Of a stretch of DNA of 64,000 nucleotides, positions 24,057 through 33,426 are shown piece after piece (the stretch's first letter is position 1; each line of letters opens with the position of its first letter). The notes under the pieces are model-generated. The model did not search any database. It had not been told where the DNA came from and saw only the letters and a program-made list of their open reading frames with translations. The position numbers and the translations under genes were made by a program. The stretch is from UBA8752 sp002336475 (GTDB lineage Bacteria; Bacteroidota; Bacteroidia; Flavobacteriales_D; Sanyastnellaceae), in contig OX044365.1 of NCBI GenBank assembly GCA_943846755.1, positions 744,001-808,000 on the forward strand. Direction: 5' to 3'.

Positions 24057-26507
24057 ATGCAAAAAAAACAACCGTTTCCACAGCTTCTGAGCGACGAATC
24101 TGAAGACCATGTGAGCATTCCCCTCCTCAGTTCTGAGGACGAAGCGGCCATGGAGCTAGAGGACACACCAGAGGTGCTGCCCATACTGCCTTTGCGCAAT
24201 ACTGTGCTGTTTCCCGGGGTTGTTCTGCCCATCAACGTGGGCCGAGACCAGAGCCTTCAACTGCTCAAAGATGCCCACAAGGGTGGTCTGGACATCGGTG
24301 TCATGACCCAGCTTGATGGAGAAATTGAAAACCCAGAACAGGGAGACCTCCACGAGGTCGGTACAGTGGCCAGCATCATGAAAATGCTCAGGATGCCCGA
24401 CGGTTCTAATACCGTCATCATTCAAGGCAAGAAGCGCTGCTCCATGGGGGAAGTGATCGAGACTGAGCCCTACATGAAAGCCAAAATCACACCGTTCCCG
24501 GATGCCGAGGACGAGTGGGATGACAAGGACCGTGAGGCCCATCAGCAGAGTTTGCAGGAAATGAGCATGGAGGTCATCCAGAACAGTCCTAACATTCCAT
24601 CAGAAGCAGCCATCGCCATTAAAAACATTGACTCTTTGCGGTTCTTGGTGCATTTCATTGCCTCCAACATGAACGCGGAGAAGGAACAAAAGCAAAACCT
24701 TCTGGAGGTTCCTGGGCTCAAAGCCCGGGTGGAAAATGTCATGGAACTCCTCGGTGAGGAACTCCAAGTTCTCGAACTCAAAAATGACATCCAAAGCAGG
24801 GTCAAGACCGACATTGAGAAACAGCAGAGGGAGTTCTTTCTGCACCAGCAGATGAAGCAAATCCAAGAAGAACTTGGATCTGACCCGCACAAAGAAGACA
24901 TCGCAGGCAAGAAAGCCAGGGCCGAAGTCAAAGACTGGCCTGAGAAAGTGGCGGAAACCTTTGTAAAAGAGCTCGGGAAATTAGAGCGCATGAACACCCA
25001 AAGTGCGGAATACAGCGTGCAATCCAACTACCTGGACTTGCTGCTGGACCTGCCTTGGAACATCACTTCCGAAGACAACTTCGACCTGGGCCATGCCCAG
25101 GAGATTTTGGATGCAGACCATTATGGATTGGAGAAAGTCAAGGAGCGCATCATTGAGCACCTGGCTGTCCTCAAGCTGAAAGGAGACATGAAGTCCCCGA
25201 TCATCTGCTTGTACGGTCCTCCTGGAGTAGGAAAGACCTCCCTGGGGAAATCCATCGCAGAGGCCTTGGGCAGGGAGTATGTGCGCATGTCGCTGGGCGG
25301 ATTGCGGGACGAAGCGGAAATCCGTGGGCACCGCAAGACTTACATCGGCGCTATGCCCGGTCGGATCATTCAAAACCTCAAGAAGTCGGGCACTTCAAAT
25401 CCTTTATTTGTGCTCGACGAAATCGATAAGCTGAGTAGGGACGTCCACGGTGATCCGTCTTCAGCCATGCTCGAAGTCTTAGACCCTGAGCAAAACAGCA
25501 CCTTCTACGACAATTACCTCGAGTTGGACTACGACCTTTCTAAGGTCATGTTTCTGGCCACATCAAACTCCTTGGCCACCATTCAACCCGCACTTCGGGA
25601 CCGCATGGAAATCATTGAGGTCACAGGATACACCGTGGAAGAAAAAGTCCAGATTGCCAAGCGACATCTCATCAATAAGCATGTCAACGAAACAGGCATT
25701 ACGGAGGATCAAATTGAAATTCCGGACGAGACCTTAGAAAAAATCTGCGCCGAGTACACCAACGAAAGTGGCGTGCGTGGGCTGGACAAGCGCATCGCCA
25801 AAGTGGTCCGCCACCGAGCGGTGCAAGTGGCCATGGATGTCAAGCACAGCACTTCAATTGCACCAGAAGAACTGATAGACATTTTGGGGCCCTCTCACGA
25901 AAAAGAACGCTACGAAGGCAATGACGTCGCAGGTGTGGTTACAGGGTTGGCGTGGACACCTGCTGGTGGGGACATCCTTTTCATTGAGACGAGCTTGGTG
26001 CGCGGAAAGGGCAAACTGACCCTTACTGGAAACCTGGGAGACGTGATGAAGGAGAGCGCAGTGATTGCATTGCAGTACCTCAAGGCACATGCTTCTGAAC
26101 TCGATCTTGACCCCAAAGTATTTAACACTTGGGATGTGCACGTGCACGTTCCTGCGGGGGCCATTCCAAAGGATGGACCTTCTGCCGGCATCACCATGCT
26201 CACGGCTTTGGCTTCTGTATTTACCCAGCGGAAAGTGCGAAAATTCCTCGCCATGACAGGCGAAATCACACTTCGTGGCCAGGTGTTGCCCGTAGGGGGC
26301 ATCAAAGAAAAAATCTTGGCCGCCCGCCGCGCTGGCATTCAAGAAATTGTCCTCTGTGAAACCAACAAGAAGCACGTTGAAGACATCCAGGCACGATACA
26401 TCAAAGGTCTGCGTTTCCATTATGTAAAAACCATGACTGAAGTCGTTGAACGGGCTTTGCTCAAGGAAAAAGTGAACAACCCTAAACACATTACCCCCAG
26501 CGAATGA
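24057..26507 (+). CDS. lon: ATP-dependent protease Lon
   Basis: 816 residues, the normal length. N-terminal substrate-binding domain from about 38 (VLPILPLRNTVLFPGVVLP), coiled-coil linker with EFFLHQQMKQIQEELG, AAA+ module with Walker A GPPGVGKTSLGKS and Walker B LFVLDEIDKL, and the S16 protease domain with the catalytic serine in PKDGPSAGITM and the catalytic lysine near GGIKEKILAA. Lon degrades misfolded and regulatory proteins in the cytoplasm. Its stop overlaps the porQ start as ATGA. No heat-shock operator was found in the 69 bases upstream. Confidence 0.97.
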   Translation: MQKKQPFPQLLSDESEDHVSIPLLSSEDEAAMELEDTPEVLPILPLRNTVLFPGVVLPINVGRDQSLQLLKDAHKGGLDIGVMTQLDGEIENPEQGDLHEVGTVASIMKMLRMPDGSNTVIIQGKKRCSMGEVIETEPYMKAKITPFPDAEDEWDDKDREAHQQSLQEMSMEVIQNSPNIPSEAAIAIKNIDSLRFLVHFIASNMNAEKEQKQNLLEVPGLKARVENVMELLGEELQVLELKNDIQSRVKTDIEKQQREFFLHQQMKQIQEELGSDPHKEDIAGKKARAEVKDWPEKVAETFVKELGKLERMNTQSAEYSVQSNYLDLLLDLPWNITSEDNFDLGHAQEILDADHYGLEKVKERIIEHLAVLKLKGDMKSPIICLYGPPGVGKTSLGKSIAEALGREYVRMSLGGLRDEAEIRGHRKTYIGAMPGRIIQNLKKSGTSNPLFVLDEIDKLSRDVHGDPSSAMLEVLDPEQNSTFYDNYLELDYDLSKVMFLATSNSLATIQPALRDRMEIIEVTGYTVEEKVQIAKRHLINKHVNETGITEDQIEIPDETLEKICAEYTNESGVRGLDKRIAKVVRHRAVQVAMDVKHSTSIAPEELIDILGPSHEKERYEGNDVAGVVTGLAWTPAGGDILFIETSLVRGKGKLTLTGNLGDVMKESAVIALQYLKAHASELDLDPKVFNTWDVHVHVPAGAIPKDGPSAGITMLTALASVFTQRKVRKFLAMTGEITLRGQVLPVGGIKEKILAARRAGIQEIVLCETNKKHVEDIQARYIKGLRFHYVKTMTEVVERALLKEKVNNPKHITPSE

Positions 26508-27550
26508 GCCTCAGAGCTGCCTGTGCTTTATTGAGTTTGATGGGGGGAACCCTGATGTGGGTTCCATCGTGGTCTTGGGGTCAATCTGTCCCCAGACCTG
26601 GACTTTTGGATCTCCCTTTGTCTGCTCGTTTTGCAGGATCTGCAGAAAGCATGGGGGCTCCTTTACAGGCCCAATTGGGAGACGCTTTGGGACAGGCTTC
26701 GCTGATTGACTCTACCCACGATGGCCAGCTGCATTTGGCCTACGTCGATTATTTCGCAGGTACAGCCATGTCATCCGCGCTTTACGCGCGCCAACCTGAG
26801 CAACGGAAGTGGTTGTGGCACACTGGGCTGCGCAATCTGGGATATGGCACATTTACCGGACGCGACCCTGTAGGGGTGGAAACGGGCAGCTTTTCTGCTT
26901 CTGATGTGGCTTGGGTCAGTGGCATCAGTGTGCCTTTGGACACCAACCTCACTGTGGCCACCACCCTTTGGGCAGGCCAAAGTGGCTTGGCAGAGCGTCG
27001 TTCTGCTTTTGCCCAAGTGGACATATCGGCCAACTATTACCGCAGAGACCGCCAATTGCGGTTGGCAGTAATGTGGCGCCCTTGGGGAGGCATGCGCACT
27101 TCCAATGCTGCTGGAAGCAGCGGCAGGTTCAGTCCAGACATGCGCATGTCCCTCACCAAGGGATTCCAGAATGCCCCTTTTGTCTTCTACACCACCTATG
27201 ATGAAATGCAGCAATGGGACCTGGCGCCAGAAGGTTACTACGACGATTCCATTGACCCCTTGACAGGTGATACCCTCTCTTCTGGGACTTGGGCCTTTGG
27301 CGACCGATTGCTGCGACACCTCGCCATCGGAACCGGACTGAAAATCAGCGAAAATCTAGGGTTTCGGTTCGGGTATCACCACCGGCGCAGACAAGAACTG
27401 CGTCTGGCCAATGCCCCCGGAACAGCAGGTTTCGCATGGGGTATAGACTTCAAAGTCAGACGGTTTCACCTTGCGGTTGCCCGGAACACATACCATACTG
27501 CAGGAGCATCCACACACCTCAGCATTCGCACCAGACTCACCGAGCGGTGA
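26504..27550 (+). CDS. porQ: Type IX secretion system protein PorQ
   Basis: 348 residues with a signal peptide (LLSLMGGTLMWVPSWSWGQS), then a beta-rich outer-membrane-type protein with alternating aromatic and small residues (LHLAYVDYFAGTAMSSALYA, YGTFTGRDPVG, RFHLAVARNTYHTAGA). PorQ belongs to the set needed for type IX secretion and interacts with surface attachment components. The assignment uses both the sequence pattern and the context lon-porQ-cmk, which I recall as common in Bacteroidota. It fits the two T9SS cargo proteins in this window. Confidence 0.8.
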   Translation: MSLRAACALLSLMGGTLMWVPSWSWGQSVPRPGLLDLPLSARFAGSAESMGAPLQAQLGDALGQASLIDSTHDGQLHLAYVDYFAGTAMSSALYARQPEQRKWLWHTGLRNLGYGTFTGRDPVGVETGSFSASDVAWVSGISVPLDTNLTVATTLWAGQSGLAERRSAFAQVDISANYYRRDRQLRLAVMWRPWGGMRTSNAAGSSGRFSPDMRMSLTKGFQNAPFVFYTTYDEMQQWDLAPEGYYDDSIDPLTGDTLSSGTWAFGDRLLRHLAIGTGLKISENLGFRFGYHHRRRQELRLANAPGTAGFAWGIDFKVRRFHLAVARNTYHTAGASTHLSIRTRLTER

Positions 27551-27603
27551 GCACGCGCTGCATGGTTAACTTCGGTCGAGATTACACCCTTCTCTCCAGT
27601 GAC

Positions 27604-28296
27604 ATGAAACGCATCAGCATTGCCATAGACGGACTCAGCGCATCGGGCAAGAGCACCTTGGCCCAAAGCCTGGCAAAAGCGTTGAATTACATCTACATAG
27701 ACACTGGTGCTATGTACCGTGCGGTGACCTTGTTCGCTCTGAGAGAAAAGTTGGTAGACCACGACAGCAACTTGGATGAAGAGGGCATGATTCGGGCCTT
27801 ACCTCGGGTTTATTTGACCTTTCGGTTCAATCCGGGTGCGGGCAGGAGTGAAATCTGCCTCAATGGCCGAAATGTCGAAAAAGAAGTTCGGAGCCACGAA
27901 GTTTCTCGTCAGGTCAGCGTGGTCGCGCGCCTCCCTGAAGTGAGGGAGAAACTGGTCATTGCACAGCGCCGCATTGGAGAATCTGGGGGTGTTGTCATGG
28001 ACGGTCGTGACATTGGTACCGTCGTACTGCCCAATGCTGAGCTTAAATTTTTCATGACAGCAAGCATACAGGCCCGCGGAGAACGGAGGCATGCAGAGCT
28101 TGCCCGCCGAGGCCGGGCTGTGGAACTCAAGGATGTGGTCTCCAACCTCGAAGAGCGCGACCGCATCGACAGCACGCGCGACCACAGTCCTCTGACGCAA
28201 GCCGAAGATGCCATTGTCATTGACAACAGCGACCTCTCCATTGAGCAGCAATTCGACCACATGATGGCCTGTGTGCAACACGTGCTCAATGCGTAG
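27604..28296 (+). CDS. cmk: Cytidylate kinase
   Basis: 230 residues from ATG 27604 (MKRISIAIDGLSASGKST); the frame stays open upstream through porQ but without family similarity. P-loop GLSASGKST, substrate-binding YIDTGAMYRAVTL, the MDGRDIGTVVLPNAELKFFM segment and the lid RDHSPLTQAEDAIVIDNS are all present. It phosphorylates CMP and dCMP. The next gene starts within the last eight bases, so the two are co-translated. Confidence 0.96.
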   Translation: MKRISIAIDGLSASGKSTLAQSLAKALNYIYIDTGAMYRAVTLFALREKLVDHDSNLDEEGMIRALPRVYLTFRFNPGAGRSEICLNGRNVEKEVRSHEVSRQVSVVARLPEVREKLVIAQRRIGESGGVVMDGRDIGTVVLPNAELKFFMTASIQARGERRHAELARRGRAVELKDVVSNLEERDRIDSTRDHSPLTQAEDAIVIDNSDLSIEQQFDHMMACVQHVLNA

Positions 28297-31252
28297 GACA
28301 CCGTTTTGGGCCATACTGATCCTTGCGCCCGTCCTGTTTAGCTGTCATCCCGGTGAGGCCCAATCAGAAGGGCCCACAGCAATAAGGCCCGCGTTCTTAA
28401 ATGGCGACACCGCATCTGCAATGGCGGTCATGGATAGCATGACGCTGCGTGAGCGGGTTTCCCAGCTGATGATGGTCCCCCTTTATTCCAAGCCTGGAGA
28501 GCCTGAATCCAAAATCGGTGTGCGCCAAGCGATTGAAAAATGGGGCATTGGCGGTGTGATTGCCATGCAGGGCGATACGCTGACCACCCGCCGCAACCTC
28601 AACGAGTTGGACAGTGTCTCCTCATCTGTAACCGGCTTAGACCTGCTGACGGCCATGGATGCGGAATGGGGCGCAGGTATGCGGCTTCCCGATGGCATAG
28701 CATTCCCAAAGGCGATGGCAATGGGAGCCACAGAAAATGAAGCCTTGGTTCAGAGGGCCGGGCTTGCGGCCGGTCAAGAGCTCCGCCGATTGGGCATTGA
28801 CATCGATTTCGCGCCAGTAGCGGACGTCAACAGCAACCCTGCCAACCCTGTGATAGGAAACCGATCATTTGGTTCAAGGCCTGAGATGGTCGGCGCTCTG
28901 GCATCGGCATGGGCTGATGGGTTGCGCCAAGCTGGTGTCATGTCTGTGGGCAAGCACTTCCCCGGCCACGGCGATGCAGACCTTGACTCTCACTTGGCCT
29001 TGCCTGTGATTTCCTCCAACCTCCAGACGCTCTATGCGGTTGAACTCCCCCCCTTCCAAACGCTGATACAGCGAGGCGTTGACGGCATGATGACCGCCCA
29101 CCTCGATGTGCCCGCATTGGACTCCACCACGGGGCTTCCCACTTCCCTCTCCCCCCTTGTGATCCAGGACCTGCTGCTGGACTCTTTGGGTTTTGAAGGG
29201 CTTGTTTTTACGGATGCCCTCACCATGGCCGGCGCCGCAGACCCTGTACCTCCGGGCACACGTGAAGTGGCCGCCCTCAGAGCGGGCAACGACGTCCTGC
29301 TTTTTCCTTCTGATCCGAGCTTGGTGTTGGACAGCATCGAGGCCGCCCTTGTGCGTGGAACGCTCGACACCTCCCGGATCAATGAGGCTTGTCTCAAAGT
29401 CTTGCTCGCCAAACAATGGGCGAAAAGCGAACCCACTCCACTTTCCGAAACCGACCTGCGCGGCCTACAAGAGGAAATCCGTGGACACATGCTGGTTCGT
29501 TTGGGCACAGGACGCACGCTTGAACCCGGCATCAAAACGGCCTTGGTGGTGGTGGGCAATCGCGGTGCAGCTGCAGAACGCAGGCTAAGGCTCACTTTTC
29601 CTGACCTCAAAGTCATCCGCAAAGGCAAAGGCTCCATTGGGAAAGAAGACCGAACCCGCATTGCTGCCGGTATAGCCGACTGCCCACAAGTGGTCCTGGC
29701 TTTTGTGGATGAGAGCAACCGACCCGCCCGAAACTTTGGACTTCCCGAGGGGGCAAATGCATTGCTCAGTGCACTGTCACAAGGGGATCATCGCTTGTAT
29801 GTCTCACTGTTCACTAGCCCTTATGCCTTGACATTCCTGGACCCCGCCCCATCCCGAGAGTGGCTGGTGGCCCACCACGAAGACCCCTTGACCCAAGAAG
29901 CCGCCATGGCCGCTTTGTGCGGTGAAGGAGCTGCCCTGGGAAAACTGCCAGTAGATGTTGGGGTGTGGAACGCTGGGCAGGGAAGCCCTACTGCTGCCGT
30001 GCGTTTGCCCCGATCGCACCCCTCCCCTCCCATGGTGGAGATGGGATTGAGGCTGGACAGCTTGGCCGCCGCAGCCGTCGACCTCTCTTCCACACCGGGT
30101 CTGCGCATTCTGGTCGTGGTAGACGACAGCATCCGCTACGATGGTGCCCATGGCCAATTGGGAGACGCGGCGAAAACGCCTGTTCAGAGGCACCATGTTT
30201 ACGACCTGGCTTCGATCACCAAAGTGGCCACCTCCACCCTATTGACCATGATGTCTGTTGAGAAGGGGGTGTTCACTTTGGAGCAACCGCTTTCAGCACT
30301 ATTGCCTGCAGACGACGGTGCACCCTTGAACCCTGAGTTGGGCCAAAGAACCTTGCAGGATGTCCTGGCGCACCGCTCGGGCCTTCCAGCTTGGATTCCT
30401 TTTTATGTAGACTTGGTGGCCCATGAAGACTCTCTGGGGGGTGTTCTAAGTTCAGAACCGGTTCCGGGCTGGATTCCATTGTGTGAAGGTCAATGCATGC
30501 ACCCCATGTGGTGTGACTCTATTCGGCGCACGGTCAGGGCCATCGAGCCCAAGCCCACCGGCCAGTACCGTTACAGCGATGTGGGCTATTACTTGCTCAA
30601 AGACATCCTCGAATCCCAATGGAATCTGTCGTTGGAAAAGCTGGCCGACAGCCTGATCCACCGCCCTTTGGGCTTGAAGCACATGGGATACCAACCGCTT
30701 GAATGGGCCCGAATGGAAGACATTGCTCCGACCGAATTGGACACCACTTTTCGTTCGGCTTGGGTGCGTGGCGCTGTTCACGACCCCGGTGCTGCAATGC
30801 TTGGCGGGGTTGCAGGTCATGCCGGATTGTTTTCCGATGCGCACGACTTGGCACTGTTGATGGAAGTGATGCGCATGGGCGGGACCCGAAACGGCATTCA
30901 ATTGGTGAACCCTTCGACAGTGGCCCGATTTACTTCGCGCGCCTTTCCTGCTGAAGACAACCGTCGTGGACTGGGATGGGACAAACCGGGATTGGAAGAG
31001 GATACAGGCGCCAGTGGCAATGCCGGCTCATGGTCGAGTTTCGGCCACAGCGGATTCACAGGAACCTTGGCATGGACCGATCCTGAGGCGGGCTGGACGG
31101 CGGTCATATTGGGCAACCGAATCTGCCCTGACGCCACCAATCGCATCTTCATCGATGAAGACATCCGGACGAAAGCGCTCGGGATCATTGAAGATGCTGT
31201 GCAAAGTCCCCGTAGATTCATTGAACCCGGGCCTTCGGTTGGCCCACGATAG
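28289..31252 (+). CDS. Lipoprotein fusion of GH3 beta-N-acetylglucosaminidase (NagZ-like) and class C beta-lactamase-type serine hydrolase
   Basis: 987 residues from ATG 28289, chosen because it gives a lipoprotein signal (ILILAPVLFSC, Cys at about 19). The first ~370 residues are GH3: VGKHFPGHGDADLDSH supplies the NagZ His-Asp acid/base dyad and FTDALTMAG the nucleophile Asp. About 390-560 resembles the GH3 C-terminal domain. From about 580 a penicillin-binding-type hydrolase follows: SITK (SxxK), YSD (YxN position) and HSG (KTG position). Together the activities suggest trimming of peptidoglycan sugars and peptides at the inner face of the outer membrane or in the periplasm. The fusion is known in Bacteroidota. 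Overlaps cmk by eight bases. Confidence 0.9.
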   Translation: MRRTPFWAILILAPVLFSCHPGEAQSEGPTAIRPAFLNGDTASAMAVMDSMTLRERVSQLMMVPLYSKPGEPESKIGVRQAIEKWGIGGVIAMQGDTLTTRRNLNELDSVSSSVTGLDLLTAMDAEWGAGMRLPDGIAFPKAMAMGATENEALVQRAGLAAGQELRRLGIDIDFAPVADVNSNPANPVIGNRSFGSRPEMVGALASAWADGLRQAGVMSVGKHFPGHGDADLDSHLALPVISSNLQTLYAVELPPFQTLIQRGVDGMMTAHLDVPALDSTTGLPTSLSPLVIQDLLLDSLGFEGLVFTDALTMAGAADPVPPGTREVAALRAGNDVLLFPSDPSLVLDSIEAALVRGTLDTSRINEACLKVLLAKQWAKSEPTPLSETDLRGLQEEIRGHMLVRLGTGRTLEPGIKTALVVVGNRGAAAERRLRLTFPDLKVIRKGKGSIGKEDRTRIAAGIADCPQVVLAFVDESNRPARNFGLPEGANALLSALSQGDHRLYVSLFTSPYALTFLDPAPSREWLVAHHEDPLTQEAAMAALCGEGAALGKLPVDVGVWNAGQGSPTAAVRLPRSHPSPPMVEMGLRLDSLAAAAVDLSSTPGLRILVVVDDSIRYDGAHGQLGDAAKTPVQRHHVYDLASITKVATSTLLTMMSVEKGVFTLEQPLSALLPADDGAPLNPELGQRTLQDVLAHRSGLPAWIPFYVDLVAHEDSLGGVLSSEPVPGWIPLCEGQCMHPMWCDSIRRTVRAIEPKPTGQYRYSDVGYYLLKDILESQWNLSLEKLADSLIHRPLGLKHMGYQPLEWARMEDIAPTELDTTFRSAWVRGAVHDPGAAMLGGVAGHAGLFSDAHDLALLMEVMRMGGTRNGIQLVNPSTVARFTSRAFPAEDNRRGLGWDKPGLEEDTGASGNAGSWSSFGHSGFTGTLAWTDPEAGWTAVILGNRICPDATNRIFIDEDIRTKALGIIEDAVQSPRRFIEPGPSVGPR

Positions 31253-31264
31253 TACATTGCACAC

Positions 31265-32395
31265 ATGAGGATTGGAATGGTATGTTACCCCACATTTGGG
31301 GGAAGCGGTGTGGTCGCAACGGAGCTGGGCAAGGCCCTCGCTGCAAATGGCCATGAGGTCCACTTCATTACTTACGACCAGCCTGTTCGCCTGGGCAGCT
31401 TTAGGCCCAATGTCTTTTATCACGAAGTCAGAATTTCCCAGTACCCGCTGTTTGACTACCCTCCCTATGAGTTGGTACTCGCCTCGAAAATGGTAGAGGT
31501 TGTCCGCCAGCAAAACTTAGACCTGCTGCATGTGCACTACGCCATTCCCCATGCCTCCAGCGCCTACATGGCCAAGCGGATCCTCGCCGAAGAAGGACGG
31601 CATCTCCCGGTAGTCACCACCTTGCACGGCACGGACATCACCTTGCTCGGCAAGGACCCTGGGTTTGAACCGGTGATTTCATTTGCCATCAACCAAAGCG
31701 ACGCTGTGACGGCCGTTAGCACCAGTTTGCGCAGCGACACCTACAAGCTGTTTGGCATCAACAAGGACATTGAAGTGGTGCCCAATTTCATTTGCCCCGC
31801 CCATTTTGAGGCGCTGCAAGGACACGACCGCAGCGAGTTCGTGGCCGAAGGCGAACATTTGCTGTGCCACATTTCGAATTTCCGTCCGGTGAAAAGGGTC
31901 GCAGACGTAATCAATACGTTCGCTTTGCTCGCCCAACGTATGCCGGTAAAGCTCCTGATGGTGGGCGATGGACCAGACCGCTCCGAAGCGGAACGTTTGG
32001 GGCGTGAACTCGGCATTGACGGACAGGTCTTCTTTCTTGGGAAGCTCAAAAACCCCTTGGAAGCATTGGCCATCTCCGATTTGTTTTTGCTGCCCTCCGA
32101 AAGCGAAAGTTTTGGGCTTGCGGCATTGGAAGCCATGGCATGCGGCATCCCTGTTGTGGCCACGGAAGCTGGTGGCCTTCCGGAGGTCATCCGCCATGGA
32201 GTGAGTGGCATGTTGGCCCCCATTGGAGATGTAGAGAAAATGGCAGACCACGCAGAGTTCCTGCTGGATCCCCAGCACCATGACAAATTCAAGCAACAGG
32301 CATTGAAGCGTGCCGCGGCGTTTGATCTCGCGCGGGTACTCCCCGAATATTTGAGGATTTACGATGGGGTACTTGCCCCACAATCCGCCGATTGA
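31265..32395 (+). CDS. bshA: N-acetyl-alpha-D-glucosaminyl L-malate synthase (bacillithiol synthesis)
   Basis: 376 residues, GT4 family with GT-B fold. The start MRIGMVCYPTFGGSGVVATELG is the BshA signature, and VHYAIPHASSAYMAK, TTLHGTDITLLG, HISNFRPVKRV and the donor-site SESESFGLAALEAMACG follow. It joins GlcNAc from UDP-GlcNAc to L-malate, the first step of bacillithiol, the cytoplasmic low-molecular-weight thiol of Bacteroidota and Bacilli. Other bsh genes are not in view. It starts 12 bases after the GH3 fusion; a TACATTG box five bases before the ATG could be an internal promoter. Confidence 0.94.
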   Translation: MRIGMVCYPTFGGSGVVATELGKALAANGHEVHFITYDQPVRLGSFRPNVFYHEVRISQYPLFDYPPYELVLASKMVEVVRQQNLDLLHVHYAIPHASSAYMAKRILAEEGRHLPVVTTLHGTDITLLGKDPGFEPVISFAINQSDAVTAVSTSLRSDTYKLFGINKDIEVVPNFICPAHFEALQGHDRSEFVAEGEHLLCHISNFRPVKRVADVINTFALLAQRMPVKLLMVGDGPDRSEAERLGRELGIDGQVFFLGKLKNPLEALAISDLFLLPSESESFGLAALEAMACGIPVVATEAGGLPEVIRHGVSGMLAPIGDVEKMADHAEFLLDPQHHDKFKQQALKRAAAFDLARVLPEYLRIYDGVLAPQSAD

Positions 32396-33003
32396 TGGGA
32401 ACCCGACTGGAAAAGCCCAAGGGCAACATAGGCGCTCGCGTGACCTATGAATGGCAAGACCGCGGTACTGAAGCCGAACAATTGCAGGTTAGCATCACGC
32501 AAGGAACCACTGCATCCAACATGGCCATGCTCTCTGTTTGGATGGTGCTGTGGCTCGGCTTAGAAGCCGCCGTTTTGTATTTCTGGCTCCAAGGTTCTTC
32601 AGAAGGCAATGCTGCCGTGGGATACGCCATTTATTCGGCCTTCTGGGCCTTCTTTGCGTTTCGCATTGGAAAGGTGTTGATCTGGCGAATGCGCGGAAGA
32701 GAGGTCATTACTGTGGACCGAAGGGGCATTTCTATCGCCTTGGTTTTTGGCCAAAGGGGCTTGCCAGACTTCTTTGCCCATGGCGCCTACAAAGGGCTGT
32801 CCCGGATTGAAGAAAACCCCACGCAAATCCTGCGCACCTTTGAGAAGGCCTTTTGGTCCATGGGTGGAGAAACGCTGCAATTCAGTGGTGGAAAGCGCAC
32901 CATGGTCTTTGGAAAACAGCTCTCGGACCGCGATGCGGATGGGCTCCTGCGACTGATGCGCCCGGCCACCCAACGGCTTTCAAGAAAAGCCGATTCAGCC
33001 TGA
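32395..33003 (+). CDS. Membrane protein of unknown function
   Basis: 202 residues from ATG 32395, overlapping the bshA stop as TGATG; a TTG one codon earlier is also possible. Two hydrophobic helices, MLSVWMVLWLGLEAAVLYFW and AVGYAIYSAFWAFFAFRIG, lie at about residues 44-90. They are followed by a beta-rich cytoplasmic-looking domain (VITVDRRGISIALVF, GETLQFSGGKRTMVFGK) resembling bacterial PH-like domains in layout. No family was recognised. Its 3' end overlaps convergent aroQ by nine bases. Confidence 0.7.
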   Translation: MGTRLEKPKGNIGARVTYEWQDRGTEAEQLQVSITQGTTASNMAMLSVWMVLWLGLEAAVLYFWLQGSSEGNAAVGYAIYSAFWAFFAFRIGKVLIWRMRGREVITVDRRGISIALVFGQRGLPDFFAHGAYKGLSRIEENPTQILRTFEKAFWSMGGETLQFSGGKRTMVFGKQLSDRDADGLLRLMRPATQRLSRKADSA

Positions 33004-33420
33004 GACCAGCGCCCTAACCGCTGCAGCATAGCCTTCGAGGCCAAGCCCGCAGATCACGCCCTGGCATACGGGGCTTAGTAAGCTTACATGTCGAAACTCC
33101 TCTCTGGCGTGAACGTTGGTGATGTGCACTTCGACAACCGGCGCATCAATGGAAGCCACGGCGTCTCGCAGGGCCACTGACGTGTGGGTGTACCCTCCTG
33201 CATTGAGGATCACCCCTCCTCCGTCAAACCCTATGGAATGCAAGTGGTCGATCAACCCTCCTTCTACGTTGGATTGAAAATAGGTGAGCTCAATTTCAGG
33301 GAATTGCTTGCGTAAAACCTCGAGGTATGCCTCGAATGAGGTATGGCCATATTTGTCGGGTTCCCTCTGACCCAACAGGTTCAGATTCGGTCCATTGACA
33401 ATGTGAACGGCGTGTTTCAT
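32995..33420 (-). CDS. aroQ: 3-dehydroquinate dehydratase, type II
   Basis: 141 residues, the full type II length. NGPNLNLLGQREPDKYG carries the active-site Tyr, QSNVEGGLIDHLH the lid-adjacent segment, LNAGGYTHTSVALRDAV the substrate-binding Asn/Gly-Gly/His region and VEVHITNVHAREEFRH the catalytic His. It removes water from 3-dehydroquinate in the shikimate pathway. It lies six bases after the SLC12-type transporter on the minus strand. Confidence 0.97.
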   Translation of the reverse strand: MKHAVHIVNGPNLNLLGQREPDKYGHTSFEAYLEVLRKQFPEIELTYFQSNVEGGLIDHLHSIGFDGGGVILNAGGYTHTSVALRDAVASIDAPVVEVHITNVHAREEFRHVSLLSPVCQGVICGLGLEGYAAAVRALVSG

Positions 33421-33426
33421 GTGTGA

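Noticed and set aside
27289..27603. Long upstream extension of cmk
   Set aside because: It runs through porQ in another frame and looks unlike a cytidylate kinase; ATG 27604 starts exactly at the P-loop region.
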